This document shows, one piece after another, positions 42,869 through 52,057 of a stretch of DNA of 64,000 nucleotides (its first letter is position 1; each line of letters begins with the position of its first letter). A model generated the notes under the pieces. The model made no database searches. It worked only from the letters and a program-made list of their open reading frames with translations, and had not been told where the DNA came from. A program made the translations under genes and the position numbers. Origin of the DNA: Candidatus Scybalocola faecigallinarum (GTDB lineage: Bacteria; Bacillota; Clostridia; Lachnospirales; Lachnospiraceae); assembly GCA_018711005.1 (NCBI GenBank), contig DVIT01000012.1, positions 87,170 through 151,169 of the forward strand. Direction: 5' to 3'.

Positions 42869-44671
42869 TTAGGCCATCAGTTCTTCCATTTCATCAATCA
42901 GACTGGAGAACAGGTTTAATGCTTCTTCAATAGGCTTTGGAGATTCCATATCCACACCGGCACCGCGAAGGAGTGAGATAGGATCTTTGGAGCAGCCGCC
43001 GGACAGGAAGGAAATGTAATCCTTCACAGCGCTTTCCCCTTCTTTTAAAATACGCTGGGACAGAGCCATGGCAGCGGAAAAGCCTGTAGCGTACTGGAAT
43101 ACGTAGAAATTGTAGAAGAAATGGGGGATACGTGCCCATTCAATGTCAATTTCAGGATCCACAACAACGTCGTCGCCGTAGTATTCTACGTTTAACTGAT
43201 GATACAGTTCTTTTAAGTAGTCTGCTGTAAGGCCAACGCCATTTTCGCTGGCTTCGTTGATCTTCATTTCAAACTCTGCAAACATGGTCTGGCGGTAAAG
43301 AGTCGTACGGAACTGCTCAAGGAAATAGTTGATCAGGTAAGCGCGGACTTTCTTATCTTCTGTATTTTTCAGAAGATACTGCATCAGCAGCGCCTCGTTG
43401 CAGGTAGAAGCAACCTCAGCAACAAAGATCACATATTCTGCATCCGGTGAAGGCTGGTTTTTATTGGACAGCCAGGAATGGATCGCATGTCCCATTTCAT
43501 GAGCCAGGGTAAATTCTGAATTTAATGTATCTTTATGATTCAGAAGGACAAACGGATGAACCTTATGTCCGGCAGAGTAAGCGCCGGAGCGTTTTCCTTT
43601 ATTTTCATAAACATCGATCCAGCGGTTTTCAAAGCCTTCTTTTAAAATGGCCTGATAGTCCGGTCCAAGGACAGATACGGCTTCCATAACATTTTTCTTG
43701 GCTTCCTCAAAGGAAACCTTTACATCGGCATCCGGAACCATGGATGTATACAGGTCGTACATATGAAGCTCGTCCACGCCCATAAGCTTTTTGCGCAGCT
43801 TCATATACTTGTGCATATAGCCCATATTGTCATGAACGGTCTGGATCAGGTTTTTATAAACCTTTACCGGAACATTTGTCACATTTAAAGCAGCCTCAAT
43901 GGTGGAAGGATACTTTCTGGCCTGGGCAAAGAACTTTAACTGGTTGACCTGAGCGGATAAAACAGCAGCAGATGTATTTTTGTGCTGATCCAGTGTATGG
44001 TACAGGTTCATAAATGCATCTTTGCGGATGCGGCGGTTGCTGTTTTCCATAAGAGAAATAAAGCTTCCGTGGGTCAGCGGCAGTTCATTGCCGTCATCAT
44101 CCAGTACCGGAGGAAATGCGGCATCGGCATTATCCATCATGGAGAAGATCGTCTCAGGTCCGTTGGCTACTTCTCCGGCAGCGGCTAAAAGCTTTTCCTC
44201 GGCAGGAGACAGGATATGATCCTTTAACCGGCGCACTTCCATAAGGCTGCGGCGGTAAACATTCAGTCCCGGCTCGTCTTTAAAAAACTGTTCCAGCGTT
44301 TCATCGGGGATAGCCAGGATCTCGGGGCTGGAAAATGCCAGACGTCCCACACAGTCTACATAAACGGACATGGCTCTGGATGACATGGCCTGGTATGTGC
44401 TGTTGGTCGTATCCACATCATAACGGCGCTGTGCATAGCCGTAAATATTGTCAATATTTTCATTGATCTGCGTTTCCAAGGTGCAGTAGCCGTAAAGGGA
44501 TGCTGCGCTTTCCCCAAGCTTACCCTGGTACTTTACGATTTCATCGGTTTGAGCGGCAAGCTTCTTTACCGCTTCCTCCCAGGCTTCATCAGAAGGAAAA
44601 ATATCCTCAATGGCCCAGGTATCCTTTGGATCCACCTGGTTTCTTTCTAAAATTTTTGATGCATCTGACAT
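42869..44671 (-). CDS. pepF: Oligoendopeptidase F (M3 zinc metallopeptidase)
   Basis: Cytosolic peptidase of about 600 residues that cleaves short peptides. The zinc site is FTLAHEMGHAIHSWLS (HExxH), with the third ligand Glu in VIFVAEVASTCNEALL downstream. The N-terminal helical domain (WAIEDIFPSDEAWEEAVKKL) fits PepF. The start is set at ATG 44671 (GGAGTGA upstream on the minus strand); the track start at 44713 adds a tail that reads through a repeat-like spacer. It is the last gene of a minus-strand run with uppP and mutS2, with a REP-like palindrome just upstream. Confidence 0.96.
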   Translation of the reverse strand: MSDASKILERNQVDPKDTWAIEDIFPSDEAWEEAVKKLAAQTDEIVKYQGKLGESAASLYGYCTLETQINENIDNIYGYAQRRYDVDTTNSTYQAMSSRAMSVYVDCVGRLAFSSPEILAIPDETLEQFFKDEPGLNVYRRSLMEVRRLKDHILSPAEEKLLAAAGEVANGPETIFSMMDNADAAFPPVLDDDGNELPLTHGSFISLMENSNRRIRKDAFMNLYHTLDQHKNTSAAVLSAQVNQLKFFAQARKYPSTIEAALNVTNVPVKVYKNLIQTVHDNMGYMHKYMKLRKKLMGVDELHMYDLYTSMVPDADVKVSFEEAKKNVMEAVSVLGPDYQAILKEGFENRWIDVYENKGKRSGAYSAGHKVHPFVLLNHKDTLNSEFTLAHEMGHAIHSWLSNKNQPSPDAEYVIFVAEVASTCNEALLMQYLLKNTEDKKVRAYLINYFLEQFRTTLYRQTMFAEFEMKINEASENGVGLTADYLKELYHQLNVEYYGDDVVVDPEIDIEWARIPHFFYNFYVFQYATGFSAAMALSQRILKEGESAVKDYISFLSGGCSKDPISLLRGAGVDMESPKPIEEALNLFSSLIDEMEELMA

Positions 44672-44700
44672 GTATGTCACTCCTTTTTTATAATGTAATA

Positions 44701-44757
44701 AGACAAGGGGCACAACGTGGGGACAGTCCGTGTCTCATGCCTTTTTGCCCCTTGTCT
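44701..44757. repeat. REP-like intergenic palindrome
   Basis: AGACAAGGGGCA (44701-44712) and TGCCCCTTGTCT (44746-44757) form a perfect 12-bp stem around a GC-containing core with GGGGACAGTCC. It separates uppP from pepF. Its look is that of dispersed REP palindromes of Clostridia (GGGGACAG type). A single GGGGACAG also occurs near 60591. Confidence 0.65.
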
Positions 44758-44764
44758 CAAATGA

Positions 44765-45604
44765 TCAGAACGTCTGGACGGCAAAATATATAAGTATGAT
44801 CACACCCAGGATAATACGGTACCATCCGAAAGCTTTAAAGTCGTGCTTTTTAATATACGCCATAAGAAATTTAATAGCCAGGATGGAGACGATAAAGGCA
44901 ACTGCCATACCTACAATAAGGATCATCAGCTCCTGGGACGTAAAATGAAAGCCGAATTTTAAAAGCTTTAAGGCGCTTCCTCCAAGCATGGCCGGGATGG
45001 CCAGGAAAAATGTAAATTCTGCGGCCACGGTCCGGGAAATACCAATAAGCAGGGCGCCTACAATAGTGGCGCCGGAGCGGGAGGTGCCGGGAAATACAGC
45101 GGCGATCATCTGGAAAACGCCGATGATCAGCGCTGCCGTGTAAGTAATATCACTAATGGCATTAACCCTGGCGTTTTTGCTGAAACGGCTGTTTTCAATT
45201 ACAATAAACAGCACACCAAAAAGAATAAGCATAATAGCCACAGTCATATAATTGTAAAACAGGGCGTTGAGCCAGTCATCCAGGAAAATACCCACGATGG
45301 CCGCAGGGACTGAGGCGATGAGTATTTTCAGCCACATAATCATCATTGGCTGGTCTACGGTTAATTTTGTCCTGCCCTGGACCTTTTCTACCCCAAAGGG
45401 GAACAGCCGCTTCCAGTAAATGACCACAACGGCCAGGATGGCGCCGAGCTGGATCACCACTAAAAACATTTCCAAAAAGTCGGCAGTGACATTTAACGGC
45501 ATGATCTCATCCAGCAGGATCATGTGTCCGGTACTGCTAATAGGCAGCCATTCGGTAATACCTTCCACAATACCAAAAATTATTGCTTTGATCAGTTCAA
45601 TCAT
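44765..45604 (-). CDS. uppP: Undecaprenyl-diphosphatase UppP (BacA)
   Basis: Membrane phosphatase that recycles undecaprenyl diphosphate for peptidoglycan synthesis and gives low-level bacitracin tolerance. EGITEWLPISSTGHMIL at the N-terminus and PGTSRSGATIVGALLIGISR are the two conserved active-site segments. About eight helices, 279 residues. The start ATG 45604 follows AAAGGA on the minus strand; the track start 45694 is 90 bp too early. It is the only cell-wall gene between pepF and mutS2. Confidence 0.95.
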   Translation of the reverse strand: MIELIKAIIFGIVEGITEWLPISSTGHMILLDEIMPLNVTADFLEMFLVVIQLGAILAVVVIYWKRLFPFGVEKVQGRTKLTVDQPMMIMWLKILIASVPAAIVGIFLDDWLNALFYNYMTVAIMLILFGVLFIVIENSRFSKNARVNAISDITYTAALIIGVFQMIAAVFPGTSRSGATIVGALLIGISRTVAAEFTFFLAIPAMLGGSALKLLKFGFHFTSQELMILIVGMAVAFIVSILAIKFLMAYIKKHDFKAFGWYRIILGVIILIYFAVQTF

Positions 45605-45726
45605 TGAGAGTCCTTTCTTTGTCTGATGGGCGTCCGGGTAAACAGCGCTTGCCCGGGCACCGCTGTTTTTATATAATATATTGAGATCCGGCACTTCCTA
45701 TGCGCCGGATCCGGCGGCACAGGCCG

Positions 45727-48132
45727 TTAGTCTTTAAATTCTACGATGGTAACGCCGGTCTCCCCTTCCCCGAAGGTTCCAAGACGGAAGGACTTAACGT
45801 TTTTCATTTTACGCAGCCGCTGGTGGACAGCGTTGCGAAGGGCTCCGGTCCCCCGGCCGTGGATCACGGTGACCTGAGACAAATGGGCCAGATAAGCGTC
45901 ATCCAGGTATTTTTCCATTTCCGGGATCGCCTCGTCTACCGTTTTCCCGATCAGATTAATGCTTGTGGAAACGCTGGCGGACTTGCTCATTTTGATCTTT
46001 CCGGCGCCGGTCTTTTTCAGTACCGGAGTCTTGATCACTTCTTCATCTAAAAGCTCCAAATCGCTTAAGGCGACTCTGGACTTTAAAATCCCCATTTGTA
46101 CCTGAACATTGCCCTTAGAATCCGGGGCAGAGGAAATGATCCCCTTGATCCCCATGCTGCGCACCATCACACTGTCTCCCGGCTTAATATCCTGGGGACG
46201 GAGCTTGTTTTTCTTTCCATTGGAAGCAAGGGTCAGGCCGCTGCCTACTTTATTAAGCTTTTCACGTACTGCAGTACGTTTGGCCTCCATGGCCTTGGCG
46301 TTGCCGCCGCCGGCGGACAGCTTGTTCATATCCCGGATGGTCTGGTCTGCAAAATCCTTGGCATCCTGAAGGATCTTCTGGGCCTGTTCCCTGGCTTCCC
46401 GAAGGATCCGTTCCTTTTGCTGGGCCATGTTTTCCTGTTTGGTTTCCAGGCGCTGTTTTAAGGCTGCCACCTGGGACTTGTAATTTTCGATTTCTTCCCG
46501 TTCCGTCTCAATGGTCTTGCGGCTGGATTCCAGATCTGAAAGGAGATCCTCAAAATCCTGGTCCGCTGCGTCCATATTTTTCCGGGCGTCATTAATAATA
46601 TATTCCGGAAGGCCAAGCTTTTCGGAAATAGCAAAGGCATTACTCTTTCCGGGCACGCCGATGAGGAGACGGTAGGTGGGGCTTAAGGTTGCCACATCAA
46701 ACTCGCAGCAGGCATTGCATGCCCCTTCCTGGGACAGGGCAAAAACCTTCAGCTCGCTGTAGTGGGTGGTGGCCATGGTCGTCACATCCCGTTTTAAAAG
46801 ATTTTTTAAAATGGAAATGGCCAGGGCCGCACCTTCGGTAGGATCCGTTCCGGCACACAGCTCATCTAACAGCACAAGGCTTTTATAGTTGGATTCCTCA
46901 AGGATTTTAATAATGTTTGTCATATGGGAGGAAAATGTACTTAAGCTTTGCTCAATACTTTGCTCATCGCCAATATCAGCAAACACATTTTCAAAAACAG
47001 ACAGCTCCGACTGGTCAAAGGCGGGAATATGGAGTCCTGCCTGGCCCATAAGGGTAAAGAGGCCGACAGTCTTTAAGGATACCGTCTTACCGCCGGTGTT
47101 GGGGCCGGTAATGATCAGCAGCTTAAAGTCTTTGCCCATAGTAATATCAATGGGCACCACCTTCTTTTTGTCCAGCAGAGGATGGCGGGCCTTTTTAATA
47201 TTAATATAACCCTTTTCATTAAAACGGGGCTCTGTTCCGCTGTAAGTACGGGAAAGAGCCGCTCTGGCAAAAATAAAATCCAGCTGTGTCAGCACCGTAA
47301 CGTTATCTTCCAAAGCTTCGGCATGTTCAGCCGCCTGCTGGCTCAGCTGTGCCAGCACCTTTTCGATTTCTTCTTTTTCCTTGATCTCCAGCTCTCTTAA
47401 GTCATTATTTAATTTCACAACAGCCATAGGCTCAATAAATAATGTGGACCCGGAGGACGACTGGTCGTGGATCATACCCTGGACCTGGCTGCGGTACTCC
47501 GCCTTTACAGGAAGGCAGTAGCGTCCGCTGCGCATGGTTATAATGTTGTCCTGGAGCTTTGATGCCATGGACTGGGAATTAACCATGGTGTTTAACTGGG
47601 ACCGGATCCGGTCATTGGTCAGACGGATATTCCGCCGCACGGATTTTAATCCCGGGCTGGCGTCATCGGCAATATCTTCCTCAGAAAGGATACACCGTTT
47701 GATCTCATTATTTAAAGGACTTAAAGGCTCGATCAATGCAAACATAGCATCCAGACTGTCCTGAGAAGCTTTGGCATCTTCATTGATTTCCCTGCCCTGG
47801 CTGTTTTCCCGGCGGCCATAGGATTTTGCCCGCAGGGCCACATCCAAAAGGGAAGCAATGGCCAGAAGCTCGGGAATGTTTAAGGCAGAACCGACCTTCA
47901 GCCGCAGCAGGGAGCCGCGAATGTCCTTAAGGCCGGAAAAAGACAGATTCCCTTTGGCATAGATCCGGGCCAGGGCATCACTGGTTTCCATCTGCATCTG
48001 ACAGATTGTCCCAAGATCAGAGGACGGCATCAGATTCCGGCACAGATCCTTGCCCATAGGCGAACCTGCCAGCTCTGTAAGCTTTTCAATGATCTTTGGA
48101 TATTCCAGGATGCGAAGTGCTTTTTCATTCAT
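45727..48132 (-). CDS. mutS2: MutS2 protein (ATPase with Smr domain)
   Basis: An 801-residue MutS paralogue lacking the mismatch-binding N-terminus; it acts in recombination suppression or as a splitter of collided ribosomes. Visible: core and clamp helices, Walker A (ITGPNTGGKTVSLKT), Walker B (LVLLDELCAGTDPTEGAALA) and a long coiled coil (about residues 520-620, Glu/Lys/Gln-rich). A KOW-like stretch follows (PGDSVMVRSMGIKGII), then a C-terminal Smr nuclease domain with VIHGRGTGALRNAV. The start ATG 48132 has AGGTGA five bases upstream; the track start (48162) lies before it. Confidence 0.97.
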   Translation of the reverse strand: MNEKALRILEYPKIIEKLTELAGSPMGKDLCRNLMPSSDLGTICQMQMETSDALARIYAKGNLSFSGLKDIRGSLLRLKVGSALNIPELLAIASLLDVALRAKSYGRRENSQGREINEDAKASQDSLDAMFALIEPLSPLNNEIKRCILSEEDIADDASPGLKSVRRNIRLTNDRIRSQLNTMVNSQSMASKLQDNIITMRSGRYCLPVKAEYRSQVQGMIHDQSSSGSTLFIEPMAVVKLNNDLRELEIKEKEEIEKVLAQLSQQAAEHAEALEDNVTVLTQLDFIFARAALSRTYSGTEPRFNEKGYINIKKARHPLLDKKKVVPIDITMGKDFKLLIITGPNTGGKTVSLKTVGLFTLMGQAGLHIPAFDQSELSVFENVFADIGDEQSIEQSLSTFSSHMTNIIKILEESNYKSLVLLDELCAGTDPTEGAALAISILKNLLKRDVTTMATTHYSELKVFALSQEGACNACCEFDVATLSPTYRLLIGVPGKSNAFAISEKLGLPEYIINDARKNMDAADQDFEDLLSDLESSRKTIETEREEIENYKSQVAALKQRLETKQENMAQQKERILREAREQAQKILQDAKDFADQTIRDMNKLSAGGGNAKAMEAKRTAVREKLNKVGSGLTLASNGKKNKLRPQDIKPGDSVMVRSMGIKGIISSAPDSKGNVQVQMGILKSRVALSDLELLDEEVIKTPVLKKTGAGKIKMSKSASVSTSINLIGKTVDEAIPEMEKYLDDAYLAHLSQVTVIHGRGTGALRNAVHQRLRKMKNVKSFRLGTFGEGETGVTIVEFKD

Positions 48133-48242
48133 TTTTATCACCTGCGATTCTTTTAAAGTCAATCATTCCTATTGTAACCTATATGGCAGGAAAATGGAAG
48201 TCTATTGTTGATCCATCATAAATAGTTACAATGTGAGTGTAT

Positions 48243-48270
48243 TTAACAGTTCCGCTTGCTGAACTGTTAA
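48243..48270. repeat. TTAACAGTTC/GAACTGTTAA palindrome in the mutS2-yhaM gap
   Basis: A perfect 10-bp inverted repeat with an 8-base loop (CGCTTGCT). Sequence and layout resemble the 59684-59707 element (GACCGTTC-N8-GAACGGTC). The surrounding 320-bp gap (48133-48452) holds this element, the divergent promoters and nothing else I can name. Confidence 0.6.
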
Positions 48271-48452
48271 ATCCCGGCGGGCATGGCGCAATCCCTGTAA
48301 TTTTATATGGTAAAATCCACATGCTTGCAGTATAATACAATATGGCTTGTAATATCCAAAGTAATTTATGCCGCCAGAGCCTTCAGGCCGGGCAAAAGCG
48401 TGTTTTGCCTGCCGGGGTGGCGGTCATCATGTTATATAGAAAGAGGACTGTC

Positions 48453-49403
48453 ATGAAATTTATTGAAACATTCAGAGAAGGAGAAAACATCTCCGATATT
48501 TATCTTTGCAAATCCAAACAGACTATGAAAACAAAAGCCGGAAAAACCTATTATTCCATGATCCTTCAGGACAAAACCGGAACGATCGACACAAAAGTAT
48601 GGGAAATTTCCGGAGGCATTGAACACTTTGAAGCTCTGGACTTTATTAAGGTTGACGGCCAGGTGACCAGCTTTCAGGGCTCTCTCCAGCTGAATGCCCG
48701 CCGAATCCGCCGGGTGCAGGAAATGGAGTATGATCCCCAGGATTATATGCCTGTAAGCCAGTATAAGATCGACGATATGTACAAGGAACTGACCGCGTAC
48801 ATTGCCAGCATCCGGGAACCCCACTTAAAAGCCCTGGCAGAAAGTTATTTTGTCAAGGATAAAGCATTTATCCAAAGCTTTGTGAAACACTCTGCCGCCA
48901 AAAGCGTCCATCACGGCTTTGTGGGCGGACTGCTGGAGCATACATTAAGTGTTATGAAGCTGTGCGATTTTTACTGCACCCGTTATGCCATGCTGAACCG
49001 GGATCTGCTCATGACAGCAGCCCTCTTTCATGACATTGGAAAAACCAAAGAGCTGTCTTTGTTTCCTGCCAATGATTACACAGATGCGGGACAGCTTATC
49101 GGACACATTGTTATTGGCGTAGAAATGATCCATGACCGGATCCGGGACATTCCGGGATTTCCACAGGTATTGGAAAATGAACTGAAGCACTGTATTGTAG
49201 CCCATCATGGCGAGCTGGAATACGGTTCTCCGAAAAAGCCGGCCCTTATGGAAGCCATGGCCTTAAACCTGGCAGATAATACAGACGCCAAAATGCAGAC
49301 CATGACGGAAATCTTTAAAAATGCCGGGGACAGCACGGAATGGCTGGGCTTTAACCGGATCCTGGATTCCAACATCCGCCGCACATCAAAACAGAACCAG
49401 TAA
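48453..49403 (+). CDS. yhaM: YhaM-type 3'-5' exoribonuclease (OB fold plus HD domain)
   Basis: A nuclease of 316 residues. An OB-type nucleic-acid-binding domain at the N-terminus (YYSMILQDKTGTIDTKVWEISGG, FQGSLQLNARRIR) is followed by an HD metal-phosphohydrolase domain with HHGFVGGLLEHTLSVM, LLMTAALFHDIGKTKEL and CIVAHHGELEYGSPKKPALMEAMAL. This is the YhaM/CBF1 arrangement that trims RNA or DNA 3' ends. The start ATG 48453 (AGAGGA upstream) replaces the longer track ORF. It is followed 31 bp later by rlmD. Confidence 0.92.
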   Translation: MKFIETFREGENISDIYLCKSKQTMKTKAGKTYYSMILQDKTGTIDTKVWEISGGIEHFEALDFIKVDGQVTSFQGSLQLNARRIRRVQEMEYDPQDYMPVSQYKIDDMYKELTAYIASIREPHLKALAESYFVKDKAFIQSFVKHSAAKSVHHGFVGGLLEHTLSVMKLCDFYCTRYAMLNRDLLMTAALFHDIGKTKELSLFPANDYTDAGQLIGHIVIGVEMIHDRIRDIPGFPQVLENELKHCIVAHHGELEYGSPKKPALMEAMALNLADNTDAKMQTMTEIFKNAGDSTEWLGFNRILDSNIRRTSKQNQ

Positions 49404-49434
49404 ATATCCTGAAATGATGCAGAAAGGAAAATAT

Positions 49435-50838
49435 ATGATCCGAAAAAATGATGAATTTACATTGGAGATCACAGACCTGGGCACCAACGGTGAAGGCATT
49501 GGCAGACTAAACCAGGGAGATGAAAACGACGGCTACACAGTCTTTGTTAAAGACGCCCTGATCGGGGATAAGATCCGCACAAAAATCATTAAGCCCAAGA
49601 AAAACTACGGTTACGGCCGGCTTATGGAGATCATTACCCCGTCGCCCTACAGAGTCGCGCCGCCATGTCCTGTAGCCCGGGCCTGCGGCGGATGCCAGAT
49701 CATGCACCTGGATTACAAGGAACAGCTGCGTTTTAAGGAAAACAAGGTCCGCAACCTTTTGGAACGTGTGGGAGGACTCCGGGATTTTACCATGCTTCCC
49801 ATCCTGGGCATGGAGGAGCCTTATTATTACCGGAATAAGGCCCAATTTCCTGTTGGAAAAAATAAAGACGGAAGGATCGTCATGGGCTTTTATGCCGGTC
49901 ACACCCACGCTATTGTGGACACAGAGCATTGCTACATACAGCATCCGCTAAATGAAACACTGATCCGCATCATTAAAAACTGGATGGAAAAATACAAAAT
50001 ACAGCCCTATGACGAACAGACCGGGAAGGGCCTTGTGCGCCATGTGCTGACCCGTATCGGCAGCACCACCGGCCAGGTCATGGTCTGTCTGGTCATTAAC
50101 GGCGGCAGCCTTCCTCACGGGGATGCCCTTGTGGATGCCTTAACGGCCGTGGATGGGATGACCAGCATCAGCATTAATATAAACCGGGAAAAGACCAATG
50201 TGATCCTGGGCAGCCTGGTAAAAACCTTGTGGGGCCAGCCCTATATTACCGATTACATTGGAAATATTGCCTACCAGATCTCACCACTGTCCTTTTACCA
50301 GGTAAATCCCGGACAGACCCGGGTCCTTTATGAGAAAGCCCTGGAATTTGCCGACCCAAAGCCTGGTGAGGTAGTCTGGGATCTGTACTGCGGCATTGGA
50401 ACTATTTCTCTGTTCCTGGCCCAGAAAGCATCGAAGGTTTATGGGGTGGAAATCGTACCCCAGGCCATTGAGGACGCTAAAAACAATGCCCGCCTAAACC
50501 ACATGGATAACGTGGAGTTTTTCGTGGGAAAGGCCGAGGAAGTGCTCCCGCGGGAGTACGAAAAAAACGGCGTCTACGCCGATGTGATCGTTGTAGACCC
50601 GCCTAGGAAGGGCTGCGACGCATCCCTTCTGGAATGCATGGTCCAAATGGCGCCAAAGCGTATCGTTTATGTCAGCTGCGATCCGGCCACCCTGGCCCGG
50701 GACTTAAAATATTTAAGCGAACACGGCTATAAGGTGGATGTGGTACAGTGTGTTGACATGTTTGGGCATAGTGTGCATACAGAAACAGTAGTCTCTCTAA
50801 GCCGCAAAAAACTTGACAGAATAATCAGCATAAATTAG
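49435..50838 (+). CDS. rlmD: 23S rRNA (uracil-5-)-methyltransferase RlmD/RumA family
   Basis: Methylates a uridine in 23S rRNA. The N-terminal TRAM domain (FTLEITDLGTNGEGIGRLN) binds RNA. An iron-sulfur cluster is held by Cys residues in PPCPVARACGGCQIMHLDYKEQL and an upstream Cys. The SAM domain has VWDLYCGIGTISLFLAQ and VIVVDPPRKGCDASLL. The catalytic Cys is in RIVYVSCDPATLARDL. The start ATG 49435 follows AAAGGA; the first 38 residues of the track ORF are not coding. Whether it modifies one or both of the usual uridines (747/1939) cannot be told. Confidence 0.95.
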   Translation: MIRKNDEFTLEITDLGTNGEGIGRLNQGDENDGYTVFVKDALIGDKIRTKIIKPKKNYGYGRLMEIITPSPYRVAPPCPVARACGGCQIMHLDYKEQLRFKENKVRNLLERVGGLRDFTMLPILGMEEPYYYRNKAQFPVGKNKDGRIVMGFYAGHTHAIVDTEHCYIQHPLNETLIRIIKNWMEKYKIQPYDEQTGKGLVRHVLTRIGSTTGQVMVCLVINGGSLPHGDALVDALTAVDGMTSISININREKTNVILGSLVKTLWGQPYITDYIGNIAYQISPLSFYQVNPGQTRVLYEKALEFADPKPGEVVWDLYCGIGTISLFLAQKASKVYGVEIVPQAIEDAKNNARLNHMDNVEFFVGKAEEVLPREYEKNGVYADVIVVDPPRKGCDASLLECMVQMAPKRIVYVSCDPATLARDLKYLSEHGYKVDVVQCVDMFGHSVHTETVVSLSRKKLDRIISIN

Positions 50839-50839
50839 A

Positions 50840-51298
50840 AGAGAAAGAAATTTTGGCATAAGTATTTCTGATACGGCAGATTGCTATTATACAGAAGGAG
50901 AATTACAATTTTCTTCGTTCTATTTTGCACGGCAGATTTTTGATTTGAGTGAATATTATAGATCAGCAACAGATCAAGAAGTTCAGGCATTTACAACAAG
51001 TGACAAACTATCTTTTGAAGATACAGAGGCATTTAAGAACACGGCTAATACCTGGATAAGGAGAAAAATAGCAATGATTAATGATTCTGATGTGCTTGTA
51101 AATTATAAAGCATCAGAAATTAAAAGGTTGGCTAAGGACGCTGGGATAACAATTGAGATTGAGAATAAGAAAGTTGTTATCCCAAATGATAAGGAACAGA
51201 TAAAGGTTATTCTCGGTTTTTTGGATGAAGAGGCATACAAAGGCCCGTTTTTCCAGAATACATTTCTTGCTAATTCAAAAAGAAAGATTAATAAATAG
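50840..51298 (+). pseudogene. 5'-truncated KwaB/DUF4868-like gene fragment
   Basis: The frame is open upstream of the track's TTG start (50945) as far as the rlmD stop, with no start codon that has a ribosome site. It reads FGISISDTADCYYTEGELQ, then FSSFYFARQIFDLSEYYR. The C-terminal half (KIAMINDSDVL ... KVVIPNDKEQIKVILGFLDEE ... FQNTFLANSKRKI) fits the end of DUF4868, the KwaB-type protein of the Kiwa anti-phage system. The start of the gene and its KwaA partner are absent. The stretch is much more AT-rich than its neighbours. The family call is from memory of the fold pattern; truncation is certain. Confidence 0.5.
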
Positions 51299-51328
51299 TT
51301 TGAAAAATGAAAGGGTAATTTTGATAAG

Positions 51329-51934
51329 ATGAATGCATCTTTTTATAAAGAAATCAAAGAAATTTTAATTTCGGCGAGAAATAAAGTCTATCAAACGGCT
51401 AATTTTGCAATGGTTGAAGCCTACTGGAATATTGGAAAATCAATCATTGAGGAACAGGGTGGCAATGAAAAGGCGGAGTATGGTACAGGCTTGCTAAAAG
51501 AATTGTCAAAGCAAATGACACAGGATTTCGGAAAAGGATTTACTGTTGCCAATTTGAAAAATGTGCGACAGTTTTATTTAACGTTTCCAAATGGCTACGC
51601 ACTGCGTAGCGAATTGAGTTGGACGCATTATCGGCTTCTAATGCGAGTGGAGAATGAAAACGCACGAGAATTTTATATGCAGGAAGCTGTAAAATCTCAA
51701 TGGAGTACAAGACAACTTGAGCGTCAGATAAATTCCTTCTTTTATAAGCTGAACTGGGCAGTCCTTATTTCCCTTGCCCTTGTCCTGGCTGTTATGTTTA
51801 CACCCCTGTCTGCTTTATTTGGCCTGATCCGTCTCCCCGGAAAGCTGTATCTTATCGGCCTTTGCCTGATTTTAGTTCCTGTGCTTGTTATGGAATTTTC
51901 TAAAGCTTTCGGATTGATCAGGCACCATCATTGA
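51329..51934 (+). pseudogene. YhcG/DUF1016 N-terminal domain fused in frame to a P-type ATPase tail (deletion scar)
   Basis: Residues 1-139 (YKEIKEILISARNKVYQTANFAMVEAYWNIGKSIIEEQ ... LSWTHYRLLMRVENENAREFYMQEA ... STRQLERQINSFFY) are the DUF1016 N-terminal domain of YhcG-type proteins. These normally continue into a PDDEXK nuclease domain and number about 350 residues. At about nucleotide 51746 the frame switches to hydrophobic sequence of higher GC, unlike any YhcG. The result is a 201-residue chimera without the nuclease part. It is unlikely to be functional as a nuclease. Confidence 0.8.
51747..51934 (+). pseudogene. 3' remnant of a cation-transporting P-type ATPase gene
   Basis: LNWAVLISLALVLAVMFTPLSALFGLIRLPGKLYLIGLCLILVPVLVMEFSKAFGLIR matches the last two helices of calcium-type P-ATPases (cation ATPase C-terminal domain), including the P-L-x-x-x-F and VPVLVMEFSK motifs. 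The remaining roughly 800 residues are missing. Base composition returns to that of the rest of the chromosome, so this is probably native sequence truncated when AT-rich DNA upstream was inserted or deleted. Confidence 0.75.
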
Positions 51935-52007
51935 TGGATTTCAAAAAAGACGAATCCATTGTATTCCTCCGGAGCTTGTGCTAAGATAAATACAGAAAAT
52001 TTTTGGA

Positions 52008-52041
52008 GCAGCGATCCTGGTATAGCCGGATCGCTGCAGCT
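52008..52041 (+). terminator. Terminator-like hairpin before the HD-domain gene
   Basis: GCAGCGATCC/GGATCGCTGC, perfect 10-bp stem with a 10-base loop, then AGCTTTT. The T-run is short. It sits about 70 bp past the P-ATPase remnant and could be that gene's original terminator. Confidence 0.6.
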
Positions 52042-52057
52042 TTTGGAGGAATGATCG

